From the NCBI GenBank assembly GCA_009649675.1, contig WJPL01000001.1, positions 1,322,469-1,386,468 of the forward strand: DNA of 64,000 nt, given 5' to 3'. This document shows positions 28,387 through 36,784 of the stretch, piece by piece. Numbering within the stretch: position 1 is the stretch's first letter; each line of letters starts with the position of its first letter. Below the pieces are notes generated by a model. That model was not told where the DNA came from and ran no database searches. It worked only from the letters and a program-made list of their open reading frames with translations. The stretch is from Alphaproteobacteria bacterium HT1-32. Its GTDB lineage: Bacteria; Pseudomonadota; Alphaproteobacteria; Rhodospirillales; HT1-32. The translations under genes were made by a program, and so were the position numbers.

Positions 28387-29511
28387 CTAGAACCGTTTGC
28401 CTTCGCCCAGCCAGCGTTCAACGAGCTGGCTGTACTTGGACAGCACATAACAGAAGCAGAAATAGACAAGGCCAACACAGAGATAGGCCTCGACCGTGAA
28501 GAGTCGCCAGACCGGGTCCTGCATGACCGAGGTCGTCGCGGTCAGGATGTCGAACAGTCCGATGATCAGCACAAAGGAGGTATTCTTGAAGGCCGCAATC
28601 ACATGATTGACGATCCCCGGCAGACAGATCCGCAGAGCCTGCGGCAGAATGATCCGGATCATCGTATTCCAGTAACCGAGACCCAGGGCCTCCGCCGCCT
28701 CATACTGACCGCGGGGAATGGCCTGCAAGCCGCCCCGGATCACCTCTGCCTCATAACAGGCAAAGAAGACCGCCATCCCGAACATGACCCGCATCAGCTT
28801 GTCGAATTCCAGACCCTGCGGCAGGAACAGCGGGAATACGTTGACCGCCACAAACAGAATGGTGATCAGCGGCACCCCGCGCAGACTTTCGATGAAAATC
28901 ACGCAGACCGCCTTGATCATCGGCATGTCGGACCGTCGGCCCAGTGCCAGCAGAACCGAGGTCGGGAAACCGATCACCAGTGTGCCGGTAAACAGCACCA
29001 TGGTCAGCGGCAGACCACCCCACTGGCTGGTATCCACTTCCATCAGCCCGAACACCCCGCCCCACAGCAGGGTCAGGGTCGAGACCAGTGCGAACAGCCA
29101 GAGCGGCACCAGTATCCGGTAGCTCCAGAAACGCGGCATCATGGTCATGGCGATGACACCGAGATAGATGATCAGCGCAATCACCAGCCGCCAGTGTTCC
29201 TCGTAAGGATAGACACCGAAGAACATCGGCCGGTGTTTCTCACCCACCACGGCCCAGCAGGCGCCTTCTGCAGCCCGGCAGGTTTCATGGCTTTCCGCCA
29301 CAAAGACCGCATCAACAAGCCCCCAGCTGATGAAGGCGGGGACGGCATAATACAATCCGGTCAGGCACAGAATGGTGACGACCACATTGAACGGGCTGCT
29401 GGCCAGGTTTTCCCGCATCCAGCGCAGCACCGGAATCCGTTCCGTCGGCGGCGGTGCCGTCCGGGTCGGGCCGGCAGTTTCAGGAGCGGTGGTTTTCAAA
29501 TCGACTTCCAT
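28387..29511 (-). CDS. aapM: Amino-acid ABC transporter permease
   Basis: The protein has 374 residues, the extended permease type of Aap/Bzt systems, with a long N-terminal region before the HisM-like core. The EAA loop reads [20 protein letters not shown]. It lies 4 bases after aapQ and 14 before aapP. Confidence 0.95.
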   Translation of the reverse strand: MEVDLKTTAPETAGPTRTAPPPTERIPVLRWMRENLASSPFNVVVTILCLTGLYYAVPAFISWGLVDAVFVAESHETCRAAEGACWAVVGEKHRPMFFGVYPYEEHWRLVIALIIYLGVIAMTMMPRFWSYRILVPLWLFALVSTLTLLWGGVFGLMEVDTSQWGGLPLTMVLFTGTLVIGFPTSVLLALGRRSDMPMIKAVCVIFIESLRGVPLITILFVAVNVFPLFLPQGLEFDKLMRVMFGMAVFFACYEAEVIRGGLQAIPRGQYEAAEALGLGYWNTMIRIILPQALRICLPGIVNHVIAAFKNTSFVLIIGLFDILTATTSVMQDPVWRLFTVEAYLCVGLVYFCFCYVLSKYSQLVERWLGEGKRF

Positions 29512-29515
29512 GATC

Positions 29516-30682
29516 TCAGCGCTCCTTGATCGCGACGAAGCGGTTATAGAAATTCATGCAGATCGAGATGAAGATGCTGATCGACAGATAGACCACCATC
29601 ATCACGGCAATGGCTTCGACTGCCTGTCCGGTCTGGTTAAGGGTGGTATTACCGACATTGACCAGATCCGGATAACCGATCAGCACGCCCAGCGATGAAT
29701 TCTTGATCAGACTGAGATACTGGCTGGTTGTCGGCGGCACGATAACCCGCAGCGCCTGCGGCATGATGATATAGCGCATCACGAAACCGGGGCGGACACC
29801 CAGCGCGCGGGCCGCCTCGATCTGCCCATGCGGCACCGACTGGATACCGGCACGGACAATCTCCGCAATGAAGGCTGCGGTATAGGCGGTAATACCGACC
29901 AGCAGGGCAATGAATTCCGGTGACAGTTGCAGGCCACCCTGGAAATTGAACCCGCGCAGCGCCGGGACATCCCATTCCAGCGGCGCGCCAGCCACCAGCC
30001 AGATCAGCAGCGGTGGTGCAATCAGGACAGCCAGGCCGGACCAGAGCGTCGAAATATAACGTCCTGTACGTTCACGCTGTTTCTGCGCCCAGCGATTGAG
30101 CAGAAAAACACCGACAATACCGGCGAGCAGGCCCACCCCGACCCATGGATAGATGCTGTCATAAACCGGAAAGGGCATCACGACCCCGCGATTCATGATG
30201 AAGGCCCCCTCAAAGGGGATAATGGCCTGACGCGGTGCCGGCATCAGGTGAATCAGCGTCCCCCAGAAGATCACATGCAGCACCACCGGCACATTGCGGC
30301 AGACCTCCACATACATGGAGGACAGGCTGGCCAGCAGCCAGTTGCTGGACACCCGCGCAATACCGATAAAGATCCCGAGGATCGTTGCCATGACGATACC
30401 GAACATCGCAACGCGCAATGTGTTCAGAATACCGACAAACAGTGCCCGGCCGTAGGTATCGCCTGCATTAAAGGGGATGACGGTCTCACCAATATCGAAA
30501 CCGGCGGATAAATGAAGGAAGTCCCAGCCCGTGGCGATACCCTGCCGCGAGAGGTTCTCATTCACATTGCTGTACAGATACCAGGCGAGACTGCCGAGCA
30601 GGAGACACAGGATGGCCTGATAGGCAATGCTGCGAAAAGCCTTGTTGTGCAGAACCGACTGGTCGGTCTTGTTCATATTCAT
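29516..30682 (-). CDS. aapQ: Amino-acid ABC transporter permease
   Basis: The protein has 388 residues with several membrane helices. It pairs with AapM to form the channel. The EAA loop reads EAARALGVRPGFVMRYIIMP, and the preceding AAFIAEIVRAGIQSVPHGQ is highly typical. The large periplasmic insert before the core is characteristic of AapQ/BztB. Confidence 0.95.
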   Translation of the reverse strand: MNMNKTDQSVLHNKAFRSIAYQAILCLLLGSLAWYLYSNVNENLSRQGIATGWDFLHLSAGFDIGETVIPFNAGDTYGRALFVGILNTLRVAMFGIVMATILGIFIGIARVSSNWLLASLSSMYVEVCRNVPVVLHVIFWGTLIHLMPAPRQAIIPFEGAFIMNRGVVMPFPVYDSIYPWVGVGLLAGIVGVFLLNRWAQKQRERTGRYISTLWSGLAVLIAPPLLIWLVAGAPLEWDVPALRGFNFQGGLQLSPEFIALLVGITAYTAAFIAEIVRAGIQSVPHGQIEAARALGVRPGFVMRYIIMPQALRVIVPPTTSQYLSLIKNSSLGVLIGYPDLVNVGNTTLNQTGQAVEAIAVMMVVYLSISIFISICMNFYNRFVAIKER

Positions 30683-30781
30683 CGAGAAAATAGCACCCGT
30701 TGGCGCGGCAAACGCGCGGCTATGACATGGCAGATCATGCCCGGCGCAGACAGAAGAGGCTGCACCGGGAATGTCGGGTAA

Positions 30782-30823
30782 CGATGGTCCGGCCGCGGAT
30801 CAGAAATCCCGTCCGGACCATCG
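30782..30823 (-). terminator. Hairpin between aapJ and aapQ
   Basis: Perfect 11-bp arms (30782-30792 and 30813-30823, CGATGGTCCGG with its complement) enclose a 20-base loop. It begins 10 bases after the aapJ stop. No strong T-run follows, so it is more likely a partial terminator or 3'-end protector that keeps the binding protein in excess over the permeases. Confidence 0.5.
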
Positions 30824-30833
30824 GATACCGGCC

Positions 30834-31868
30834 TTACTTCATCGGGAAGCCGTACATCAGGCCGCCATTGGTCCAGAGATTGTTGATCCCCCGGTCAAGA
30901 TTCAGCGGCGGGCCCCAGTTGCGGTCATAGATTTCCGCATAATTGCCGACCTGCTTGATGATGTTGTACGCCCAGTCGGCTTTCAGGCCGAGCTTGACGC
31001 CAAGATCATCCTTCACACCCAGCAGGCGCTGGATTTCAATGTTCGGCGACTTTTTCATCTCGTCGACATTGGCCGAAGAGACGCCATATTCTTCCGCATT
31101 GAAGGTCGCATAGGTGACCCATTTGATGATGTCGAACCACTGGTCATCACCAGCCCGGACGCCAATGCCAAGCGGCTCTTTGGAAAACACGCCGGGCAGA
31201 ATGGCATGCTCTGCCGGAACCTTCGCATCATACTGACGGTGACCCGGAAGACCGGCCTGATCCATCGACAGCACATCGCAGCGACCGGACATGTAGGAAC
31301 CGACGAGCTGCTTCGAGCTTTCGATAACCACCGGTTTGTAATCGAGCTTTCTGGCTGCAAACAGCGAGGCAATGTTCTTTTCCGTGGTCGAGCCGGGGAA
31401 TACGCAGATCGTCGCCCCGTTGAGATCTTCCAGTTTCTTCGCGCCGATTTCCGTACGCACCATAAAGCCGGTGCCGGTATAGAAGGTCGGCGGGCCAAAG
31501 TTCAGGCCAAGCGCGGCATCACGGGTGAGGGTAATTGTTGTGGTGCGCGACAGCATGTCGATTTCACCGGACTGAAGGGCCGGGAACCGCTGGACACTGC
31601 CCATCGGCAGATATTTGACCTTGTCGGCATCGCCGAGCACAGCAGCAGCGACTGCCTTGCAGAAATCAACATCCAGACCGGACCATTTGCCCTGACTGTC
31701 CGCGGAGGCAAAGCCATACCGGCCCTGATGAATGCCGCACAGCAGTTCGCCGCGTTCCTTAACTGCTTTAAGCGTTGGCCCGTCTTCAGCAAATGCGGGC
31801 GCTGTCCCTGTCAGACCGACGCCGCCGGCAACCGCCAGCATCGAAAGTGTTTTGAGTATTCGTGTCAT
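30834..31868 (-). CDS. aapJ: General L-amino-acid-binding periplasmic protein
   Basis: About 344 residues. The ATG at 31866-31868 has GGGAGA 5 bases upstream and gives a clean signal peptide (MTRILKTLSMLAVAGGVGLTG up to AFAEDG). The mature protein has ERGELLCGIHQGRYGFA and GLDVDFCKAVAAAVLGD, typical of AapJ/BztA. It binds amino acids in the periplasm for AapQMP. In-frame codons upstream of this start are not signal-like and are left out. Confidence 0.95.
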   Translation of the reverse strand: MTRILKTLSMLAVAGGVGLTGTAPAFAEDGPTLKAVKERGELLCGIHQGRYGFASADSQGKWSGLDVDFCKAVAAAVLGDADKVKYLPMGSVQRFPALQSGEIDMLSRTTTITLTRDAALGLNFGPPTFYTGTGFMVRTEIGAKKLEDLNGATICVFPGSTTEKNIASLFAARKLDYKPVVIESSKQLVGSYMSGRCDVLSMDQAGLPGHRQYDAKVPAEHAILPGVFSKEPLGIGVRAGDDQWFDIIKWVTYATFNAEEYGVSSANVDEMKKSPNIEIQRLLGVKDDLGVKLGLKADWAYNIIKQVGNYAEIYDRNWGPPLNLDRGINNLWTNGGLMYGFPMK

Positions 31869-32005
31869 AAAAAGTCTCCCTGTTTCGAGCGCGGACGGCT
31901 GGCGCGCACCATACAAACTGCTTCCGTCAATATCCGGCCTGCAACTCTGGCAGTTCCGGACACTCCCGAGTGACATCTGCACCTTCTGGCGCTTATCTGT
32001 TGTCA

Positions 32006-33208
32006 CTATAAAGCCTCCCCCGACCGGACATGCCGGATATTCGGCGCCGGCAACACCGGAATTGACTTCATTCCGGCACCTGTCGAAACAACGACAATTC
32101 TCTCTCCGCCCTCAATTACGCCAAGTTCCCGGGCCTTGTGCAAGCCGGCAACTGCAGTCGCTGATTCCGAGCAGGGAAAAATCCCTTCATGGCGGGTGAT
32201 GGTACCAACCATATCGACCGCCTCCCCGGTGGAAACAGTCACAGCCGTCCCGCCGGTCCGCCGGACGATTTCGAGAACTTTCTGATCGCCGGGCGGGCGG
32301 GTGGATTTCAGGCCGCCGGGCGGCACATCAATATCCGGCCACAGATCGGCATGATCCGCGCCGTTCTCAAAAGCGCGGACAATCGGTGCGCAGCCTTCAT
32401 ACTGGGTAACAATCAGTTTCGGCAGGGGTCCGGCTGCAATCCAGCCCAGCGCCTGCAATTCCTCAAACGCCTTGTAAATGGCAATCGCCCCAAGCCCGCC
32501 GCCCGTCGGATAGACAATGACATCCGGCAGGGTCCAGCCAAGCTGTTCGGCGATTTCCAGACCCATCGTCTTTTTGCCTTCAAGGCGATAAGGTTCTTTC
32601 AGGGTCCGGACATCGCACCAGCCCCTGGTCGCTACAGCGTCGCCAACCATACCCCCGGCATCCCGCCAGGGACCGTCCAGAATACAGGTGTCGGCCCCCG
32701 CCAGCGCACTTTGCTGCAGGCTTGCCGGCAACACGTCGTCCGGCATCAGATTGACGCAGCGCATACCGGCACGCGCCGCATACAGGCCCCAGGATCCACC
32801 GGCATTACCGGAGCTGTTATGGACAACCGTCGTCACGCCAAGTTCACGCAGGCGGGTAATCGAAACACTGGCACCACGGTCCTTGAAGGTGCCGGAGGGA
32901 TTGCGCCCCTCATCCTTCAGGAACAGCCGGTCATAACCGAGATGACGGCCCAGCGACGGCGTCGCCAGCATCGGTGTCCAGCCCTCGGCAAGACTGACGG
33001 CGGTCTCCGGTGTTTCCACCGGCAGCAGGGCGGCATAACGCCACAGCGTCGCCGGTCCCCGTGAAATGGAATCCCGGTCAAGTTCAGCTTTCAGACGCTT
33101 CAGGTCATAGGAGACAACCGGAAAATCACCGGGCGTCAGAGCTGAGGATCCAAGATTGCTGACCGGCTCACCGGAATGCCAGCTGGCGATTCTGTCGACA
33201 TACGTCAC
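32006..33208 (-). CDS. Threonine-synthase-like PLP enzyme (fold type II)
   Basis: The protein has 400 residues. K109 in NPSGTFKDRGA is the PLP lysine, and SSGNAGGSWG and PTGGGLGAIAIYK are the cofactor loops. The start is a GTG that overlaps the stop of the GntR gene (GTGA, 33205-33208). Biosynthetic threonine synthase normally lies with thrA/thrB. Here it sits in a transport and catabolic operon under a GntR regulator, so a beta-eliminating or replacing lyase of the same family is a real alternative. Confidence 0.88.
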   Translation of the reverse strand: MTYVDRIASWHSGEPVSNLGSSALTPGDFPVVSYDLKRLKAELDRDSISRGPATLWRYAALLPVETPETAVSLAEGWTPMLATPSLGRHLGYDRLFLKDEGRNPSGTFKDRGASVSITRLRELGVTTVVHNSSGNAGGSWGLYAARAGMRCVNLMPDDVLPASLQQSALAGADTCILDGPWRDAGGMVGDAVATRGWCDVRTLKEPYRLEGKKTMGLEIAEQLGWTLPDVIVYPTGGGLGAIAIYKAFEELQALGWIAAGPLPKLIVTQYEGCAPIVRAFENGADHADLWPDIDVPPGGLKSTRPPGDQKVLEIVRRTGGTAVTVSTGEAVDMVGTITRHEGIFPCSESATAVAGLHKARELGVIEGGERIVVVSTGAGMKSIPVLPAPNIRHVRSGEAL

Positions 33209-33903
33209 GCCCCGACCACCTTTCGATAAAGATCCGGCTGTACAGCAACATGCAGCGTCTCGAAAATGCGTGACCGGACCTCAAGACCAACCACCAGATG
33301 ATCGCAGACCAGTTGCCGGGCAACTGCCGGATCACCACTGACAATCGCGTCCAGTATGCCGAGATGTTCCCGCACTGATTCCAGCACCCATCCGTGGTCG
33401 TAATGCCGGGGCAGGCCCAGGGTCACCGAATGGCGCAATCGCATCGGCTCATAAATTTCCAGCAGATAGCGATTCCGGGCCGCCCGGAACATCTCGACAT
33501 GGAATTCCTGACCGCATCTGTGAATTTCGTTCAGGTCATAGGATTCCGGCCGCTCGATCATATCAACGAAGGCGCGGCGATAGCGGGAAAATTCAGGCGT
33601 TGGGCCCCGTTCCGCAGCAAGATAGGCCGCCGTGCCTTCAAGGCCGAACCGGACCTCGTAAATTTCGGTAACATCTGCCGGGGTCAGCTTGTTGACGTAA
33701 GTTCCCCGCGCCGGGCGGACCGTCAGCAGGCCTTCCGCCGTCAGGCGCTTGATGGCTTCCCGGACCGGTGTTCGGCCCATGCCCAGACTGTCTGCCAGCT
33801 TGCGCTCTGACAACGGCTCTCCCGGATCAAATTCTCCACCGAGAATCTGGTCCAGAAGCCGCTGATAGGCGCGGTCGCGCTCGAAGATCGAGGTATCCGA
33901 CAT
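33205..33903 (-). CDS. GntR-family (FCD domain) regulator
   Basis: The protein has 232 residues. The N-terminal winged helix-turn-helix (LSERKLADSLGMGRTPVREA) is followed by an all-helical FCD ligand-binding domain from about 85. It heads the run of threonine-synthase-like, aap and PLP-enzyme genes and probably represses it until an amino acid or keto acid binds. An overlapping palindrome at its own start codon suggests autoregulation. Confidence 0.93.
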   Translation of the reverse strand: MSDTSIFERDRAYQRLLDQILGGEFDPGEPLSERKLADSLGMGRTPVREAIKRLTAEGLLTVRPARGTYVNKLTPADVTEIYEVRFGLEGTAAYLAAERGPTPEFSRYRRAFVDMIERPESYDLNEIHRCGQEFHVEMFRAARNRYLLEIYEPMRLRHSVTLGLPRHYDHGWVLESVREHLGILDAIVSGDPAVARQLVCDHLVVGLEVRSRIFETLHVAVQPDLYRKVVGA

Positions 33904-33914
33904 ACCGGTATACC
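33902..33914. promoter_or_regulatory. Candidate GntR operator at the regulator's own start
   Basis: Two overlapping palindromes, ATACCGGTAT (33902-33911) and GGTATACC (33907-33914), cover the start codon and the base positions just before it. FCD-type GntR proteins often bind short dyads with GGTATACC-like cores. The rest of the 371-base gap up to galB (33904-34274) shows no gene I would accept and must hold the divergent promoters. Confidence 0.4.
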
Positions 33915-34274
33915 AGCCGAATTTGAGAATCGAGTCAACGGAGAAAAAGCGGTAAATTTGCCATCTCTCTCATTTCTCAGGACTGCCCGTTTAGACGATC
34001 AGGGGAAAAATGACCGGGACATTCTGTCGGTTATTTCCTGACCCGGAGGCCATCTGGCAGCGGTCAGGATTCCGGGTAAATAGCGTGAACAGATAACCGG
34101 GGAGGTGAGATAAAATCCCGACAGGAAAACAATTATGCCCCTGAATTATCGCGAATTGCCCTGCCGGACAGAAATCCTGAATAGCAAAAAGTGATAAGCT
34201 GATACGCAGAACGTGCTTCTCTCCCGGCGCGGCGGGAGTAGGCTTGCCAACAGTAACAGATCAGGATGATTCTC

Positions 34275-35006
34275 ATGGCTTCAAAAACTGCACTGGTGGT
34301 CAGCGCACATGCTGCCGACTTTGTCTGGCGCTGCGCCGGCGCCATCGCGCTGCATACCGAAAAGGGCTACAACGTCACCGTTGTCTGCCTGTCCTTCGGC
34401 GAACGTGGCGAGTCGGCAAAACTCTGGAAAAAAGGTGACGTCACGCTGGAGCAGGTCAAGACCGACCGCCGTGGCGAGGCCGAAGCCGCCGCAAAGGCGC
34501 TGGGCGTTCACGATATCCAGTTTTTCGACCAAGGTGATTACCCGCTGGTCATGGATATGGACGGCAAGATGCGTCTGGTCGATGTGATGCGTCAGGTGCA
34601 GCCTGAATTCATCATGTCCCACTCTCAGTCCGATCCCTACAACACCGACCACCCCTACGCGACGGCAGTGACCATGGAATGCCGCATGATTGCGCAGGCC
34701 TGGGGACATAATCCCGGCGAGAAAGTGCTGGGCGCGCCGCAGATGTATCTGTTCGAACCGCACCAGACCGAACAATGTGGCTGGAAGCCGGATACCATCC
34801 TCGACATCACCGATGTCTGGGACAAGAAAATGGCTGCCATCAAATGCATGGCCGGGCAGGAGCATCTCTGGGATTACTACACCAATGTCGGTGAAAACCG
34901 GGGCAATCAGTTCCGCCGCAATTCCGGCGGACAGGCCGGTGGCCGCCCGGCCCGCTATGCGGAAGCCTTCCAGTCGATCTTCCCGCGCACGGTTGACCAG
35001 CTATGA
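34275..35006 (+). CDS. galB: 4-oxalomesaconate hydratase, PIG-L fold
   Basis: The protein has 243 residues. It matches the zinc-dependent PIG-L-like GalB of gallate breakdown rather than sugar deacetylases: [20 protein letters not shown] at the start, [31 protein letters not shown] and [14 protein letters not shown]. It hydrates enol-4-oxalomesaconate to 4-carboxy-4-hydroxy-2-oxoadipate. I chose the ATG at 34275, which has AGGATG about 8 bases before it and fits the family N-terminus; the ATG at 34266 would add three residues. Its stop overlaps galC (ATGA). Confidence 0.92.
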   Translation: MASKTALVVSAHAADFVWRCAGAIALHTEKGYNVTVVCLSFGERGESAKLWKKGDVTLEQVKTDRRGEAEAAAKALGVHDIQFFDQGDYPLVMDMDGKMRLVDVMRQVQPEFIMSHSQSDPYNTDHPYATAVTMECRMIAQAWGHNPGEKVLGAPQMYLFEPHQTEQCGWKPDTILDITDVWDKKMAAIKCMAGQEHLWDYYTNVGENRGNQFRRNSGGQAGGRPARYAEAFQSIFPRTVDQL

Positions 35007-35704
35007 CCGGTATTGTTGTCACCGATGTCCCCCGCGCGGCCACGGAAACCATTGCCGGACTGGCGGAATGCGGCGTCGCCACGGTGCATGAGGCACAGGG
35101 TCGCACCGGCCTGCTGCAAAGCCATATGCGCCCGATCTATCCCGGCGCCCGGATTGCCGGATCAGCGGTTACCGTGTCCGTTGCACCCGCAGATAACTGG
35201 ATGCTGCATGTTGCGGTCGAACAATGTGGCGCGGGCGATATTCTTGTCGTCGCCCCGACATCCCCCAGCGATGCGGGCTATTTCGGCGAGTTGCTGGCCC
35301 AGTCCCTGAAATCACGCGGCGTCATCGGGATTGTCATCGAAGCCGGTGTGCGTGATGTCGCGGAACTGACGGAAATGGGCTTCCCGGCCTGGTCGAAAGC
35401 GGTCTCCGCTCAGGGCACCGTGAAAGAAACCATCGGATCGGTGAACCTTCCCATCGTCTGCGCCGGTGCGGCGATCAGCCCCGGCGATGTCATTATTGCC
35501 GATGATGATGGTGTCTGCGTGGTCAGCCGGGAGTCAGCCGATGCGGTGCTGGAGAAGTCCCGGCAACGCGTTGCCAAGGAAGATATCACCCGCGCGAAAC
35601 TGATCTCCGGTGAACTTGGCCTGGATTACTACGGCATGCGTGAACGGCTGGCGGAAAAAGGGCTGCGCTACGTCACCCATGCCGACTACAGCAAGGAGGG
35701 CTGA
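35003..35704 (+). CDS. galC: 4-carboxy-4-hydroxy-2-oxoadipate aldolase / oxaloacetate decarboxylase
   Basis: The protein has 233 residues of the RraA-like fold used by class II pyruvate aldolases (LigK/GalC/ProA). Visible motifs are [19 protein letters not shown] (active-site Arg-Asp) and [15 protein letters not shown]. It splits the GalB product into pyruvate and oxaloacetate. It overlaps galB by ATGA and ends in TGA six bases before the inferred galD start, in the same frame. Confidence 0.92.
   Translation: MTGIVVTDVPRAATETIAGLAECGVATVHEAQGRTGLLQSHMRPIYPGARIAGSAVTVSVAPADNWMLHVAVEQCGAGDILVVAPTSPSDAGYFGELLAQSLKSRGVIGIVIEAGVRDVAELTEMGFPAWSKAVSAQGTVKETIGSVNLPIVCAGAAISPGDVIIADDDGVCVVSRESADAVLEKSRQRVAKEDITRAKLISGELGLDYYGMRERLAEKGLRYVTHADYSKEG
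35693..35699 (+). promoter_or_regulatory. Strong Shine-Dalgarno that fixes the galD start at ATT
   Basis: AAGGAGG is a near-perfect ribosome-binding site. Eight bases after it comes ATT (35708-35710). The first in-frame ATG is at 35729, 29 bases away and with no site of its own. Confidence 0.65.
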
Positions 35705-35707
35705 ACC

Positions 35708-36784
35708 ATTTCCGGCGTAAACTGCACGATGATGCGGGGCGGCACATCAAAGGCCGCCTACTTCCGCAGCGAAGACCTGCCGCCTGCGGGCGAGGCCCGG
35801 GATGCCTTTCTGCTGTCCGTCATGGGGTCGCCTGATCCGCGCCAGATCGATGGCATTGGCGGTGCTGACCCGCTGACCAGCAAGATTGCAATCGTTACGA
35901 AATCGAAACGACCCGGCATTGATGTCGACTACCTGTTCGCGCAGGTTTTCGTTGACGAGGCGCGGGTCGGATATGGCCAGAACTGCGGTAATATTCTGGC
36001 CGGGGTCGGCTATTTTGCCATCGAACAGGGCATGGTCGCGGCCGGCGATCCGGAAACAGAAATCACCATTTTCATGGAGAACAGCGAGCAAACCGCTGTC
36101 GCCACCATCGCCACACCCGGCGGGCGGCCAACCTATCGCGGGAACGCCAGCATCGACGGGGTGCCGGGAACGGCAGCCCCTGTGCCACTGAGCTTTGTTG
36201 ATGCCGCCGGCAGCATGTGCGGGGCGCTGTTGCCGACCGGCAACAATGTTGATCTTGTCGCCGGGGTTGAGGTGACGATGGTCGATAATGGTATGCCGGT
36301 TGTCGTGCTCCGGGCCTCGGACATGGGGATCAAGGGTACCGAAACCCGTGACGAACTGGAAGCTGACGAGGCCCTGAAAGCCCGGCTGGAGAAAGTCCGC
36401 CTTGCCGCCGGACATCTGATGAATCTCGGCGACGTTACCGCCAAGACCGTGCCGAAAATGACGATGGTTTCACCGCCGATGAAGGGGGGCTGTATCTCGA
36501 CCCGCACCTTCATCCCGCATCGCTGCCACGCCACCATCGGCGTATTCGGTGCTGTCAGTGTCGCCACAGCCTGCCTGCTGCCGGGATCACCCGCAGCGGA
36601 ACTGGCCGTCATACCCGGCAGCAGATCGAAGCAGATGGCCGTCGAACATCCGATCGGCGCACTGGATGTCATCATGGAAGTCAGCGAGCAGGCAGACGGC
36701 AATGTCTCCATCGACCGTGCCGCCTTCCTGCGCACCGCCCGCAAGCTGTTCGAAGGCCGCGTGTTCGATCATTCGGAGGACTGA
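35708..36784 (+). CDS. galD: 4-oxalomesaconate tautomerase (PrpF/GalD family), probable ATT start
   Basis: GalD converts the keto form of 4-oxalomesaconate to the enol used by GalB. Family marks are MMRGGTSKAAYF, DPRQIDGIGGADPLTSKIAI, DVDYLFAQV and NCGNILAGVG. Relatives carry about seven residues with a conserved Cys just before MRGGTSK. Here that segment (ISGVNCT) is encoded by codons between the galC stop and the first ATG, where the only near-start codon is ATT at 35708, 8 bases after AAGGAGG. I therefore start at ATT (358 residues); starting at ATG 35729 would lose the segment. The 3' end overlaps the MFS gene on the other strand by 16 bases. Confidence 0.85.
   Translation: MSGVNCTMMRGGTSKAAYFRSEDLPPAGEARDAFLLSVMGSPDPRQIDGIGGADPLTSKIAIVTKSKRPGIDVDYLFAQVFVDEARVGYGQNCGNILAGVGYFAIEQGMVAAGDPETEITIFMENSEQTAVATIATPGGRPTYRGNASIDGVPGTAAPVPLSFVDAAGSMCGALLPTGNNVDLVAGVEVTMVDNGMPVVVLRASDMGIKGTETRDELEADEALKARLEKVRLAAGHLMNLGDVTAKTVPKMTMVSPPMKGGCISTRTFIPHRCHATIGVFGAVSVATACLLPGSPAAELAVIPGSRSKQMAVEHPIGALDVIMEVSEQADGNVSIDRAAFLRTARKLFEGRVFDHSED

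Noticed and set aside
30771-31973. Open frame of 400 codons opposite aapJ
   Set aside because: Antisense shadow; aapJ has a signal peptide and family motifs.
34133-34345. 70-codon minus-strand frame in the gntR-galB gap
   Set aside because: It overlaps the galB start, has no ribosome-binding site or recognisable motif, and its Cys/Arg-rich composition is that of non-coding sequence.
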